Shown here: piece after piece, positions 51,994-60,095 of the stretch | Numbering within the stretch: the stretch's first letter is position 1 | Layout: every line of letters begins with the position of its first letter | Assembly: GCF_027533645.1 (NCBI RefSeq) | Contig: NZ_JAQAGY010000012.1 | Span: forward strand, 124,001-188,000 | Direction: 5' to 3' | DNA length: 64,000 nucleotides | DNA from: Paenibacillus caseinilyticus | Lineage (GTDB): Bacteria > Bacillota > Bacilli > Paenibacillales > NBRC-103111 | The notes under the pieces: generated by a model | What the model saw: only the letters and a program-made list of their open reading frames with translations | What the model was told of the DNA's origin: nothing | The model's database searches: none | Made by a program: the position numbers and the translations under genes

Positions 51994-53715
51994 TCAGCGC
52001 TGCCGCACGCGGCCGTCCTTGAACACATCGAGCAGCAGCTCGCTGCCGGCCTGCGCCTCCCATGCGGAGGCGAAGCGGACCGCATGGGATACGCCGAGGA
52101 TATCGTAGCGGCTCACGAGATGCTGCCGCGCCGTGCCGATCACGAGCGTGTGCAGGCGCACGTCCTTCTCGCGTCCGAGATCGCCGAGCGCATCGCGTAC
52201 AGGCGGCGACACGGTTCCGACGCCGTCGGTGACCATGACGAAGTCGGCGTCCCCGTAGCGCGGCTGGGAGCGCACAATCTCGATGCCGCGCTTCAGCGGC
52301 GCGTCAAAGTGCGTGCCGCCGCCGAAGGCAAGCTGCGACAGGGCGTAGAACGACGGCCAGTCCGGCTTGCGCCAGTACAGCGGGCGTTCGATGAGCTCGC
52401 CTCGGGCGCCGAAGAGGATCAGCAGGAAGTCGCGCTTCTCGAGCAGGGAGAAGGCGGCGAACGTGCCGACGAACACCTGGGCGAGCTGCAGCTTGCTGCC
52501 GCGCATGGAGTGGGAGGTGTCGAGCATGCAGACGACGGGTCCCTTCTGGGGCTCCTGCGTCCAGCCCGTAATGTTGTAGGTAAGCAGCTTGCGCTCGAGC
52601 CACTTCACCATGAAGAAGGCTTCATAATCCGGATCGGCGAGCAGGCTCGCTTCGCTCGGCAGCAGGTGCGAGATGTCGCCGGACTGCCGCAGGTCGTCAT
52701 AGCTCTCCGGTACGCGGGGCGAGCGGAGCTTGCGCCGCTGCGCCTTGAGGTGCTGTACGTTCCGGCCGATCTCCTGCAGGAAGGCGAGCAGCTGAGGCTG
52801 CTTCTTGAGCTTCTCGAGCCACGCCTGGTAGTTCGAGAACGCCTGCCGCTGCAGCTTGCCGAGATCGCTGCCCCACTTGCGGTTCGCTACGCGCTGGCTC
52901 GCCTGGACGAGCTCGTGCACGCTGAGCGTCTCGGTCTCCTCGCGGCCCAGCGACTCCTGCAGCGCCCGGTTCAGCCAGCTGCCGAGCTGCTCTTCGAGCT
53001 CGCGGACCGATTCCTGCTCGCGCTTCGTGAGGCGCTCAAGCTGCTTCTCCCGCTCGGCCAGCTCGCTTTCGGCCTTCTGCAGCTTCTGGCGCAGCTTGTC
53101 CCGCCGCACAAAGTCCGTGCGCAGCTCCTCCTGCAGCGAGCGCACCCGCTCCTTCAGCTCGGCGATCTCGGAGGCGGCGAGGGGGCGGCTGTCGAGCGCC
53201 GCCTGCTTCTCCTCGGCATTACGCTTGCCGCGCTGCAGCGTGTAGCCGACCAGGCGCAGCTGCTCGACCTGCTTCTCGGTCAGATGCTCCTGAATCTGGG
53301 ACTGGTCCTGTCCCTGCTGGCGCTGCTTGTCGTTCAGGCCGATCGTGCGCAGCGTCTGTTCTTCCTTGCGGCGGCGCTTCACTTCCTCCTCGAAGCTCTC
53401 GGTGAGCCACATCAGCGCCTTCAGCGCGGTCTTGAACGAAGCGTTCACCTCACCGGCCGTCCGGGGATGGATCGTGCGGTAGAAGAACTGCCTCTGCAGC
53501 GCGTCCACCAGCCAGCGGTGGAACGGCGAGGCCGAAGAGCCGCGCTCGGTCTCGGGACTTATGAGATAGAAGCACATGAAAAAATCGGCGAACAGCTCCA
53601 GGGAGAACCAGGGCGTCTGCGCCTGGGCCTGGCGGATCCACTCCTGGGCCGTCCGCGAGGAGTGCACGTAGCCATCGAATACATAGCGGTCGATCCGGGC
53701 GGCGCGAATGATCAA
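51994..53715 (-). CDS. VWA-domain protein, ViaA/CoxE-like
   Basis: The 573-residue soluble protein has a helical N-terminal half with a long charged coiled coil (~residues 110-260). A C-terminal von Willebrand A domain carries the metal-ion-dependent adhesion motif D-T-S-H-S in VVCMLDTSHSMRG, the later Thr in GGGTHFD and the Asp in VMVTDGVG. It lies 24 bases downstream of a MoxR-type ATPase gene, the arrangement of RavA-ViaA in enterobacteria and CoxD-CoxE-like pairs. It probably serves as the substrate adaptor of that ATPase. The client is unknown. Confidence 0.85.
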   Translation of the reverse strand: MIIRAARIDRYVFDGYVHSSRTAQEWIRQAQAQTPWFSLELFADFFMCFYLISPETERGSSASPFHRWLVDALQRQFFYRTIHPRTAGEVNASFKTALKALMWLTESFEEEVKRRRKEEQTLRTIGLNDKQRQQGQDQSQIQEHLTEKQVEQLRLVGYTLQRGKRNAEEKQAALDSRPLAASEIAELKERVRSLQEELRTDFVRRDKLRQKLQKAESELAEREKQLERLTKREQESVRELEEQLGSWLNRALQESLGREETETLSVHELVQASQRVANRKWGSDLGKLQRQAFSNYQAWLEKLKKQPQLLAFLQEIGRNVQHLKAQRRKLRSPRVPESYDDLRQSGDISHLLPSEASLLADPDYEAFFMVKWLERKLLTYNITGWTQEPQKGPVVCMLDTSHSMRGSKLQLAQVFVGTFAAFSLLEKRDFLLILFGARGELIERPLYWRKPDWPSFYALSQLAFGGGTHFDAPLKRGIEIVRSQPRYGDADFVMVTDGVGTVSPPVRDALGDLGREKDVRLHTLVIGTARQHLVSRYDILGVSHAVRFASAWEAQAGSELLLDVFKDGRVRQR

Positions 53716-53739
53716 AGGGATCCCTCCTGGCGCTCTTGT

Positions 53740-55041
53740 CTACAGCGTATAGTCGTACTGCAGGCCGGGAATCTCCCGGTCGAACAGGGTGCGGTACAAG
53801 CCCTGCAGGCTCTGCAGCGTCCGCTCCCCCTGGATGCGCAGATGCGTGTATTTGACCGCATACTGCGCCGTGTGCAGGAGAAGGAAGTTGCGGTTATGGA
53901 TGAAGCCCGGCAGGTCCTTCTCCCGCTGCAGCCACTGCACCAGCTTGCCCCGCAGCTCGCGGGCGGTTTCTTCGAGCTCCGTACGGCATTCCTCGAGGTT
54001 CGCTTTGGCCTTCTCCTGGTCTTCCTTGCTCATGCGGGCGCCGACTTCCTTCTTGAACTGGAACGCATGCAGCTCGTCTTCCTTCTGGAGCCAGTGCTTC
54101 GCGGTCTGGTCGTACCGCTTCAGGGGAAGCTCCCGCTCCGTCTCCGCCTTCAGGGCTTCCTGGAACGACTTCTGGAAAATCTCCTGCAGGGTGCCGAAGT
54201 CTTCGGGGAAGTCCCACAGCATGTGAGGCGTGAAGACGGTATCCCATACGTTGACCTCCGTGCGCCCGTTGAGCGCGGCCGACGTCTTCCACAGCCCGCC
54301 GATCTTGCGCCACCGGCGGTCGGAGAGGGAATACTCCTTCGTCTCCATCTCGCTCTTGACCCCGTACAGCATATAGATCAGCGGTTCGGGGATGGTGACC
54401 GTCTCGGCCGCCGCACGGATCCGGCGCACGTCCGATAGCGACAGCAGCTCGGGGAGGGGGCCCTCCGGCAGCTGGAACATCCGCTCGTAACTCGACATCT
54501 GCTTCAGATAGCCGACCTCGTAGCGGATCAGGAACCGGTCGTACAGGGCGGCGAGCTGGTCGTTCTCCTCGGGCAGCTCGTTGGAGGCGGCCATGAGGAA
54601 CAAGAGCGGCACTTCCTGCTTGTCCTGTCCGTTGAAGAAGACGCGTTCGTTGAGGATGGAGAGCAGGGCATTTAGGATGGCGCTGTTCGCTTTGAAGATT
54701 TCATCGAGAAAAGCGAAGTCTGCGGTGGGCAGATACCCCTCGGTCTTGCGTATATACAGATCCTGCTTCAGCTGCTGCAGCGAAACGGGACCGAACATTT
54801 CGTCGGGCGTGGTAAAGCGGGTCAGCAGGTAGTCGAACCACTTGCCGCCTCCGAACAGCTGGGAGACTGCACGGGCAAGCTGGGATTTGGCAGTGCCGGG
54901 AGGGCCGACGAGCAGCGCGTTCTCACCGGCCATGAGGCCGAGCAGCAGCAGGCGGATCAGCTCCTCGCGCTCCAGGAAACGTCCTTCGAGCAGCGAGATC
55001 GCTTTTTCCAATTTCTCTTGTATCGACTGGGTTTCATTCAT
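53740..55041 (-). CDS. MoxR-family AAA+ ATPase, RavA-like
   Basis: The 433-residue ATPase has Walker A LLVGPPGTAKSQLARAV (Ala before Lys, as in MoxR proteins), Walker B ADFAFLDEIFKA, sensor 1 FLMAASNELPEE, and the RavA-like extended C-terminus with a helical region. The ATG at 55041 is about ten bases after GAGGAGGA; an earlier ATG is less well placed. It precedes the VWA gene and the two form a chaperone-like pair. A long frame on the opposite strand across both genes is a coding shadow. Confidence 0.88.
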   Translation of the reverse strand: MNETQSIQEKLEKAISLLEGRFLEREELIRLLLLGLMAGENALLVGPPGTAKSQLARAVSQLFGGGKWFDYLLTRFTTPDEMFGPVSLQQLKQDLYIRKTEGYLPTADFAFLDEIFKANSAILNALLSILNERVFFNGQDKQEVPLLFLMAASNELPEENDQLAALYDRFLIRYEVGYLKQMSSYERMFQLPEGPLPELLSLSDVRRIRAAAETVTIPEPLIYMLYGVKSEMETKEYSLSDRRWRKIGGLWKTSAALNGRTEVNVWDTVFTPHMLWDFPEDFGTLQEIFQKSFQEALKAETERELPLKRYDQTAKHWLQKEDELHAFQFKKEVGARMSKEDQEKAKANLEECRTELEETARELRGKLVQWLQREKDLPGFIHNRNFLLLHTAQYAVKYTHLRIQGERTLQSLQGLYRTLFDREIPGLQYDYTL

Positions 55042-55298
55042 AGCGGCAGTCCTCCTCGGGGCATCGGCGGTATCGTGCATCGTGCATTCCTATATTGTAG
55101 CAGACCTGCCGTTTTTTCTCTAACCGGGCTGAGGCCGGGCTGCGGCCGGTAGAGCCTTCGTCCGGACGGGAAGGCACCCTTATTGTTCTCCTGGACCGGT
55201 GGGTTTTATTTCCTCGCCCTACCCGTGATACAATAGTAGCAACTTCCGGAAGAACGATGCCGGTTCGGCGTACATAAATCACAAGGAGAGATGAACCC

Positions 55299-55778
55299 AT
55301 GTCTGTTTACGATTATACGGTCCGCACGATCGACGGCCAGGAGAAGACGCTGGCGGAGTACAAAGAAAAGGTGCTGCTCATCGTCAACACGGCGAGCGCC
55401 TGCGGGCTTACTCCGCATTACCAGGGGCTTCAGGAGCTCTATGAAACCTACGGGGACAGAGGCCTGACGGTTCTCGGATTCCCCTGCAACCAGTTCGCCG
55501 GGCAGGAGCCGGGTACGGAAGCGGAGATCAAGCAGTTCTGCGCGCTGAAGTACAACGTCACATTCCCGATGTTCGCCAAAGTCGATGTCAAAGGCGAGCA
55601 TGCGCACCCGCTGTTCACGTATCTCGTAGAGAATGTGCCCGAAGATACCCGGACAGGCGATATCGAATGGAACTTCGTGAAGTTCCTCGTCGACCGCGAA
55701 GGCACGCCGGTGAAGCAGTTCAGTGCCCGGACGGAGCCGTCCGCGCTGACGGCGGATATCGAGAAGCTGCTCGGCTAG
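55299..55778 (+). CDS. glutathione-peroxidase-family thiol peroxidase
   Basis: The 159-residue enzyme has the catalytic Cys in IVNTASACGLTPHY, Gln/Asn partner in GFPCNQFAGQEPG, and Trp in IEWNFVKFLV. It probably reduces hydroperoxides with thioredoxin or bacillithiol rather than glutathione in this host. AAGGAGAG precedes the ATG. It is divergent from the RavA-like gene and is followed by a strong terminator and repeat copy C. Confidence 0.92.
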   Translation: MSVYDYTVRTIDGQEKTLAEYKEKVLLIVNTASACGLTPHYQGLQELYETYGDRGLTVLGFPCNQFAGQEPGTEAEIKQFCALKYNVTFPMFAKVDVKGEHAHPLFTYLVENVPEDTRTGDIEWNFVKFLVDREGTPVKQFSARTEPSALTADIEKLLG

Positions 55779-55832
55779 CGGAAGAAGCGGCGAACCGTAT
55801 GGAAGGCCGCAAGACCAGGACAAGCCGTAGGC

Positions 55833-55875
55833 GGCAGTCCGGTTCCTTAGGACGAAGGAGCCGGCTGCCTTTTTT
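55833..55875 (+). terminator. rho-independent terminator
   Basis: GGCAGTCCGG...TTCCTT pairs with AAGGA...GCCGGCTGCC to form a long interrupted stem, followed by TTTTTT. Repeat copy C begins two bases later. Confidence 0.8.
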
Positions 55876-55876
55876 C

Positions 55877-55980
55877 ATATTTAAGAATTTATATCTCGCC
55901 AGGGATCGATCCCATCATCTTAAATATCTTATAAACGCGTATCGTCCTTAAAGTGCGGCGAAGCCGTTTATCTGGGATTG
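55877..55980 (+). repeat. dispersed repeat, copy C
   Basis: Arms ATATTTAAG (55877-55885) and CTTAAATAT (55919-55927) are perfectly complementary around a 33-base loop that holds the palindrome GGGATCGATCCC. Compared with copy A, one arm base changed A to T and its partner T to A, keeping the pair. The tail ATAAACGCGTATCGTCC and GCGGCGAAGCCGTTTATCTGG matches copies A and B in order. Confidence 0.75.
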
Positions 55981-56363
55981 CCGGCATTGGCACCAGCGGC
56001 TGCCTATCGGCATCTTCCTCCACGCTGTGTGCAGCGCGCCAATCCCTGGATGACGGACTGCCCGGCTCGCAGAAGTTCAGCGAAGAGAAGCAGGGAGCGG
56101 GAGAAGGGGCCCCGCCAGGGCATGGACTAGCTTTTTATACGAAGCCCTCTAGTGCTTCCGGGCAAAAGCGACTATAATAAGCGGGAAGGGAACCGCATCG
56201 GGAGTGCAAACGTGTGCAATTCCGGTCGAATCGCCTGAAGCGCAGGACGGCGGTACAGCAATTATAGGTTCTTGTTAGTAAGAAGAGAGGATCTTCCGGC
56301 AGCCGGTCCGTCCGATCCGCAGTCTAACATCATAGTCATAAGAACAGAGCAGGAGGGATAGCC
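55981..56363 (+). other. intergenic region, no gene recognised
   Basis: No open frame here resembles a protein. A perfect TATAAT occurs at 56173-56178 without a good -35 and may be the promoter of larE. A GGAGGGATAG just before 56364 is the larE ribosome binding site. Confidence 0.45.
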
Positions 56364-57224
56364 ATGGAATCCATGGAGTTTGGAATAGATCAAAAGTACG
56401 CCCATCTCGGAGACATTCTCCGCTCGATGGGCAAGGTGGTTGTCGCCTTCTCGGGCGGCGTGGACAGCGCCTTCCTGCTGAAGGCCGCGCTGGAATTCAT
56501 GGGGCCGGAGAACGTGCTGGCGATTACGGCCGATTCGGAGACGTATCCGGTCCGGGAGAAGCTCGAGGCGATCGAGCTGGCGAAGGAGCTGCAGGCTCCG
56601 CATGAAGTCATCCACACGAGCGAGCTCAATATTCCGGGGTACGCGGAGAATCCGACGAACCGGTGCTACTTCTGCAAAAATTCGCTGTTCGACCATCTGA
56701 TTCCGATCGCGCGTGAACGCGGGTTCGCCCATGTCGTCTTCGGCGCGATAGCCGACGATCTCGGCGAGCACCGCCCGGGACTGCAGGCGGCTCACGAACA
56801 GGGCGTACGGGCGCCGCTGCTCGAAGCGGGCATCAAGAAGTCGGAGATCCGCCATCTGTCCCGCCGGTTCGGGCTGAAGACCTGGGATAAGCCGTCGTTC
56901 GCCTGTCTGTCATCGCGGATTCCTTACGGCGAGGCGATCACCGCCGAGAAGCTCTCGATGATCGACCAGGCCGAAGACTTCCTGATCCAGCTCGGCTTCC
57001 GCCAGGTGCGGGTACGCCAGCACGAGAATCTGGCGCGGATCGAAGTGCCGGCCTCGGAGCTTGGCGAGCTGCTGCCGGTGGCGGAGACGGTCCACGCCAA
57101 GCTGAAGGAGATCGGCTACGCCTATGTGACGCTGGACCTCAAAGGCTACCGTTCCGGTTCGCTGAACGAGGTGCTGCCTGCGGATCAGCAGGCGGTCCAA
57201 GCCGTTGCGGGAGCGGCAGACTAA
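56364..57224 (+). CDS. larE: ATP-dependent sacrificial sulfur transferase LarE
   Basis: The 286-residue PP-loop enzyme has the ATP motif VVAFSGGVDSAFLLKAA. It also has the cysteine-containing segment DKPSFACLSSRIPYGE, where LarE's sacrificial cysteine donates sulfur to make the nickel-pincer nucleotide cofactor of lactate racemase. A second cysteine pair NRCYFCKN is also present. GGAGGG precedes the ATG. LarB, LarC and LarA are not in this window. The next gene is a 2-hydroxyacid dehydrogenase, with 37 bases between them. Confidence 0.92.
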   Translation: MESMEFGIDQKYAHLGDILRSMGKVVVAFSGGVDSAFLLKAALEFMGPENVLAITADSETYPVREKLEAIELAKELQAPHEVIHTSELNIPGYAENPTNRCYFCKNSLFDHLIPIARERGFAHVVFGAIADDLGEHRPGLQAAHEQGVRAPLLEAGIKKSEIRHLSRRFGLKTWDKPSFACLSSRIPYGEAITAEKLSMIDQAEDFLIQLGFRQVRVRQHENLARIEVPASELGELLPVAETVHAKLKEIGYAYVTLDLKGYRSGSLNEVLPADQQAVQAVAGAAD

Positions 57225-57261
57225 CCCGGCTCCTGAGGAGCAAGATAGAGGAGGGGCAGCG

Positions 57262-58260
57262 GTGACGAAACCGAAGGTATACATATCCAAAAGCATTCCG
57301 GCCAAGGTCCTCTCCTATCTGGAGGAGCACTGCGAGTGCCGGATGTGGGGCGGAAGCGGCGGGGCCTCCAGGCAGGGTCTCCTCGCCGAATTGAAGGAAG
57401 CCGAAGGCCTGCTGACGACCGGCGGCCCTATCGACACGGAGCTGCTGGAGCATGCGCCGAAGCTGCGGGCGGTGAGTTCCATCTCGGTGGGATACAATCA
57501 TTTTGACCTGGACGCCATGCGGGCCCGCGGCGTGATCGGGACTCATACGCCCTATGTGCTCGACGACACGGTAGCCGATCTGGTGCTGGCGCTGATGCTC
57601 GCCTCTGCCCGCCGGGTTCCGGAGCTGGACGCCTTCGTCAAGCAAGGGCAGTGGCAGCGGGGGCGCGGGCTGAAGGAGGAGGACTTCTTCGGCATGGACG
57701 TGCATCATGCGACGGTCGGCATCATCGGCATGGGCCGGATCGGAGAAGCGATTGCGAAGCGGGCGGTGCATGGCTTCGATATGGAGCTGCTCTACTACAA
57801 CCGGACCCGGAAGCCGGAGGCGGAGGAACGCTTCGGCGCGCAGTACGTCTGCCTGGAAGAGCTGCTGCAGCGCTCCGACTTCGTCGTCCTGATGACGCCG
57901 CTGACCGCGGAGACGAAGCTGTACTTCCGCCGGGAGCACTTCGCGCTCATGAAGCCGACGGCCTTCTTCATCAACGCTTCGCGCGGGCAGACGGTGGACG
58001 AAGCAGCCCTGATCGAAGCGCTGCAGAGCGGCCGCATCCGCGGGGCGGGCCTCGACGTCTTCGACCCGGAGCCGCCGCAGCCGGATAATCCGCTGCTCGC
58101 TATGCCCAATGTCGTGACGCTGCCGCATATCGGATCGGCGACGGCGAAGACCCGCTACGATATGGCGATGCTGGCTGCGCGCAATCTGGTCGCCGCCTTA
58201 ACCGGCGGCCGTCCGCCGCATGTGGTGAAGGAGCTTGCGGATCTGGTGGAGCAGCGCTGA
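57262..58260 (+). CDS. D-2-hydroxyacid dehydrogenase
   Basis: The 332-residue NAD(P)-dependent enzyme has VSSISVGYNHFDLDA, the Rossmann motif VGIIGMGRIGEAI, the catalytic Arg in FFINASRGQTVDE, Glu in DVFDPEPP, and His in LPHIGSATAKTR. It fits the glyoxylate/hydroxypyruvate reductase subgroup. The GTG at 57262 follows GGAGGGG. Its place behind larE suggests 2-hydroxyacid (lactate-like) metabolism, which is inference. A stem-loop follows. Confidence 0.92.
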   Translation: MTKPKVYISKSIPAKVLSYLEEHCECRMWGGSGGASRQGLLAELKEAEGLLTTGGPIDTELLEHAPKLRAVSSISVGYNHFDLDAMRARGVIGTHTPYVLDDTVADLVLALMLASARRVPELDAFVKQGQWQRGRGLKEEDFFGMDVHHATVGIIGMGRIGEAIAKRAVHGFDMELLYYNRTRKPEAEERFGAQYVCLEELLQRSDFVVLMTPLTAETKLYFRREHFALMKPTAFFINASRGQTVDEAALIEALQSGRIRGAGLDVFDPEPPQPDNPLLAMPNVVTLPHIGSATAKTRYDMAMLAARNLVAALTGGRPPHVVKELADLVEQR

Positions 58261-58344
58261 GACGGGAGGGCACCCGCCAAGGGCGGCTGGCGACAGCCCG
58301 TTGAACAAAGCGGGGCGCGATGCCCGGATACCGAACGCAGTACG

Positions 58345-58391
58345 GAACAGGGAGAGCTCTTACCGCGGGTTAAGCGGGGCTCTCCTTGTTC
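58345..58391 (+). terminator. stem-loop terminator candidate
   Basis: GAACAGGGAGAGC (58345-58357) pairs with GCTCTCCTTGTTC (58379-58391), one G-U pair. The following T tract is weak. The remaining gap to 58573 shows no gene. Confidence 0.55.
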
Positions 58392-58573
58392 GTTGTCTCC
58401 AGCCTTCTTTCGCAATCAGAGCGCGTCACGCGTCAGGCCGCCATCCGCTAGCGTTGACGAAAGATCTCGAACGAACGAAGCTGGGAGGCCTGCATCGGTT
58501 TATTTCAGATCGGGGGAAGTAAAATAGAGTTGCATAGACACACTTGTTTCTGCTAAGCTAAAGAAATAGTAAT

Positions 58574-58596
58574 TGATCAATCAATAATCGATCAAC
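58574..58596. promoter_or_regulatory. inverted-repeat operator candidate of TetR gene
   Basis: TTGATC and GATCAA bracket an 11-base centre that also has partial dyad symmetry. It lies 45 bases before the TetR gene, beside a weak promoter (TTGTTT at 58544, TAGTAA at 58568), a usual autoregulatory layout. Confidence 0.55.
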
Positions 58597-58641
58597 GTTC
58601 AGCATCGACACTTCCCGTTAGAGGAGAAAGAAGGAATTCGC

Positions 58642-59187
58642 ATGGCCCGGGAATCCGGCAGAACGGCTGAAGGCGAGTCGGCTTCGGCGAACCGCAGGGA
58701 AGACATTCTGGAAGCAGCCGTTGCTGTGTTTGCCCAGTGGGGGTATTACAAGGCGACCACAGCGCATGTCGCGCAGCGGGCAGGCATCTCGCAGCCGTAT
58801 GTGTTCAAATTTTTCAAAACCAAGGAAGAGCTGTTCACGGCGGCGCTGCAGCGTGCCTTCGCCAGAATACTTCGTGTATTCGACAGCGTCCATGCGCCGC
58901 CGGAGCGCCTGCTCCAAGAGATGATCGCCGCCTATGAGCTCCTCATGACAACCCACCACGAGGAGATCGTGCTGCAGGTTCATGGACAGACCATCCCGGA
59001 GGAAGGGATCCGCGAGGCGATGCGGACTGGCATACGGGAGATTCAGGCGCAGGTTCTCGCGAAGTTCCGCGGGGCGCGGCTTTCCGATCCGGAGGTGCTT
59101 ACGAGCATTTTCTTGGCGAACGGAATGCTGTGTCATGTGTCGGCCGTGCTCGGGATGCCGGAGCTCAAACCGGTGCACCGTGCTTGA
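58642..59187 (+). CDS. TetR-family transcriptional regulator
   Basis: The 181-residue repressor has the TetR helix-turn-helix REDILEAAVAVFAQWGYYKATTAHVAQRAGISQPYVFKFFKTKEELFTAAL. A helical ligand-binding domain without a recognisable ligand signature follows. AGGAGAAAGAAGGA precedes the ATG. No target gene is adjacent on the same strand, so it may act on itself or on a distant gene. A short terminator follows. Confidence 0.9.
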   Translation: MARESGRTAEGESASANRREDILEAAVAVFAQWGYYKATTAHVAQRAGISQPYVFKFFKTKEELFTAALQRAFARILRVFDSVHAPPERLLQEMIAAYELLMTTHHEEIVLQVHGQTIPEEGIREAMRTGIREIQAQVLAKFRGARLSDPEVLTSIFLANGMLCHVSAVLGMPELKPVHRA

Positions 59188-59277
59188 CGGCCTGCCCTTC
59201 GAGAATAGCGGGCAGGAGGCTTATGTGAAGCGGGGTACAAAGTGCCCGGGAGTCGAGACGGTCCATTTATTTCAGAT

Positions 59278-59302
59278 AACCGCCCCGTAATGGGCGGTTT
59301 AT
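59278..59302. terminator. short terminator
   Basis: AACCGCCC pairs with GGGCGGTTT around six bases, followed by ATTAA. It lies between the convergent TetR and DUF1232 genes. Confidence 0.6.
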
Positions 59303-59330
59303 TAAGCTATCGTTCCAGCTGCTTCAGCAG

Positions 59331-59747
59331 CTATAAGAACAGTCCATAGATATACCTACCACCCCATAATACCAATGCAATCCAAACAGCTATTATGAGT
59401 GCGCCTGTAATCCAATTCTTAGGTTTACCTAATTTTCTTTGTTGCTCTGCCTTTATGCGGTATTCTTCAAGCACTTCTTTGGGAAATATTCGTATGGCTA
59501 TATAGACACCCAGCGGAACAAGAATGATATCATCAAGGTATCCGAGAATCGGTATAAAATCGGGTATCAAGTCCACCGGGCTAAAGGCATACGCCACAAC
59601 GCAAATTGCAAATATTTTCGAAAACAAGGGTACTCGTGGATCACGATAAGCCAAATACATCACCATCAAGTTGGCTTTAAGTTTCCTTGCCATCTTTTTC
59701 AACCTATTTAGTAATGACGGTTTTGTTTCCTTCGCTTTAGTATCCAT
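59331..59747 (-). CDS. DUF1232/YkvA-type membrane protein
   Basis: The 138-residue protein has the DUF1232 core: 'MVMYLAYRDPRVPLFSKIFAI' and 'AYAFSPVDLIPDFIPILGYLDDIILVPLGVYI', then a last membrane helix (GALIIAVWIALVLW). The S-P-I/V-D-L-I-P-D motif is diagnostic. The function is unknown. Codon use is distinctly AT-rich compared with the flanking genes, suggesting recent acquisition. The ATG at 59747 follows AAGGGTG. Confidence 0.85.
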   Translation of the reverse strand: MDTKAKETKPSLLNRLKKMARKLKANLMVMYLAYRDPRVPLFSKIFAICVVAYAFSPVDLIPDFIPILGYLDDIILVPLGVYIAIRIFPKEVLEEYRIKAEQQRKLGKPKNWITGALIIAVWIALVLWGGRYIYGLFL

Positions 59748-59895
59748 TCTCAATCACCCTTTGAAGATCTAAGCTACTGAACATATCAGTGGTACATTCA
59801 TATTCTCTATGATCATTGAAGAGTCCTGCCCGTCAGCTCAACAATAAGCCATCCGTCTCCCTTCGGATGATTCCGTCCGCCCGTACCCATATCAA

Positions 59896-59932
59896 AAAGA
59901 AGCGGCGATCCCCTTGGGGGTGCCGCTTCTTT
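59896..59932 (-). terminator. terminator for helD
   Basis: AAAGAAGCGGC (59896-59906) and GCCGCTTCTTT (59922-59932) are perfect arms with a GC-rich loop. Read on the minus strand it ends TTCTTTTTG. It lies about 160 bases past the helD stop. Confidence 0.75.
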
Positions 59933-60028
59933 CGCTATGCAAAAGGGATGCCAGACTGCCTGGGGGCAAGGAGACCCTGCCAGCGACGCATGAACGAGCC
60001 GGAAGGATAGGACACTTCAAAGGCCCCT

Positions 60029-60077
60029 GGAGCGGCCCATGCAGCGGCTCATGGAGCGGGGCCATGCAGAGGCTCGT
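60029..60077. repeat. degenerate tandem repeat, two units of ~24 bases
   Basis: GGAGCGGCCCATGCAGCGG and the next unit GGAGCGGGGCCATGCAGAGG repeat with few changes, just downstream of the helD stop codon. Confidence 0.45.
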
Positions 60078-60095
60078 GCATAGGCCGCTGCCCGG

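Noticed and set aside
51829-54438. Long plus-strand open frame (869 codons) opposite the VWA and MoxR genes
   Set aside because: It is a GC-rich coding shadow: the product lacks domains, its composition is Leu/Arg/Glu-rich without pattern, and the minus strand encodes two well-recognised proteins.
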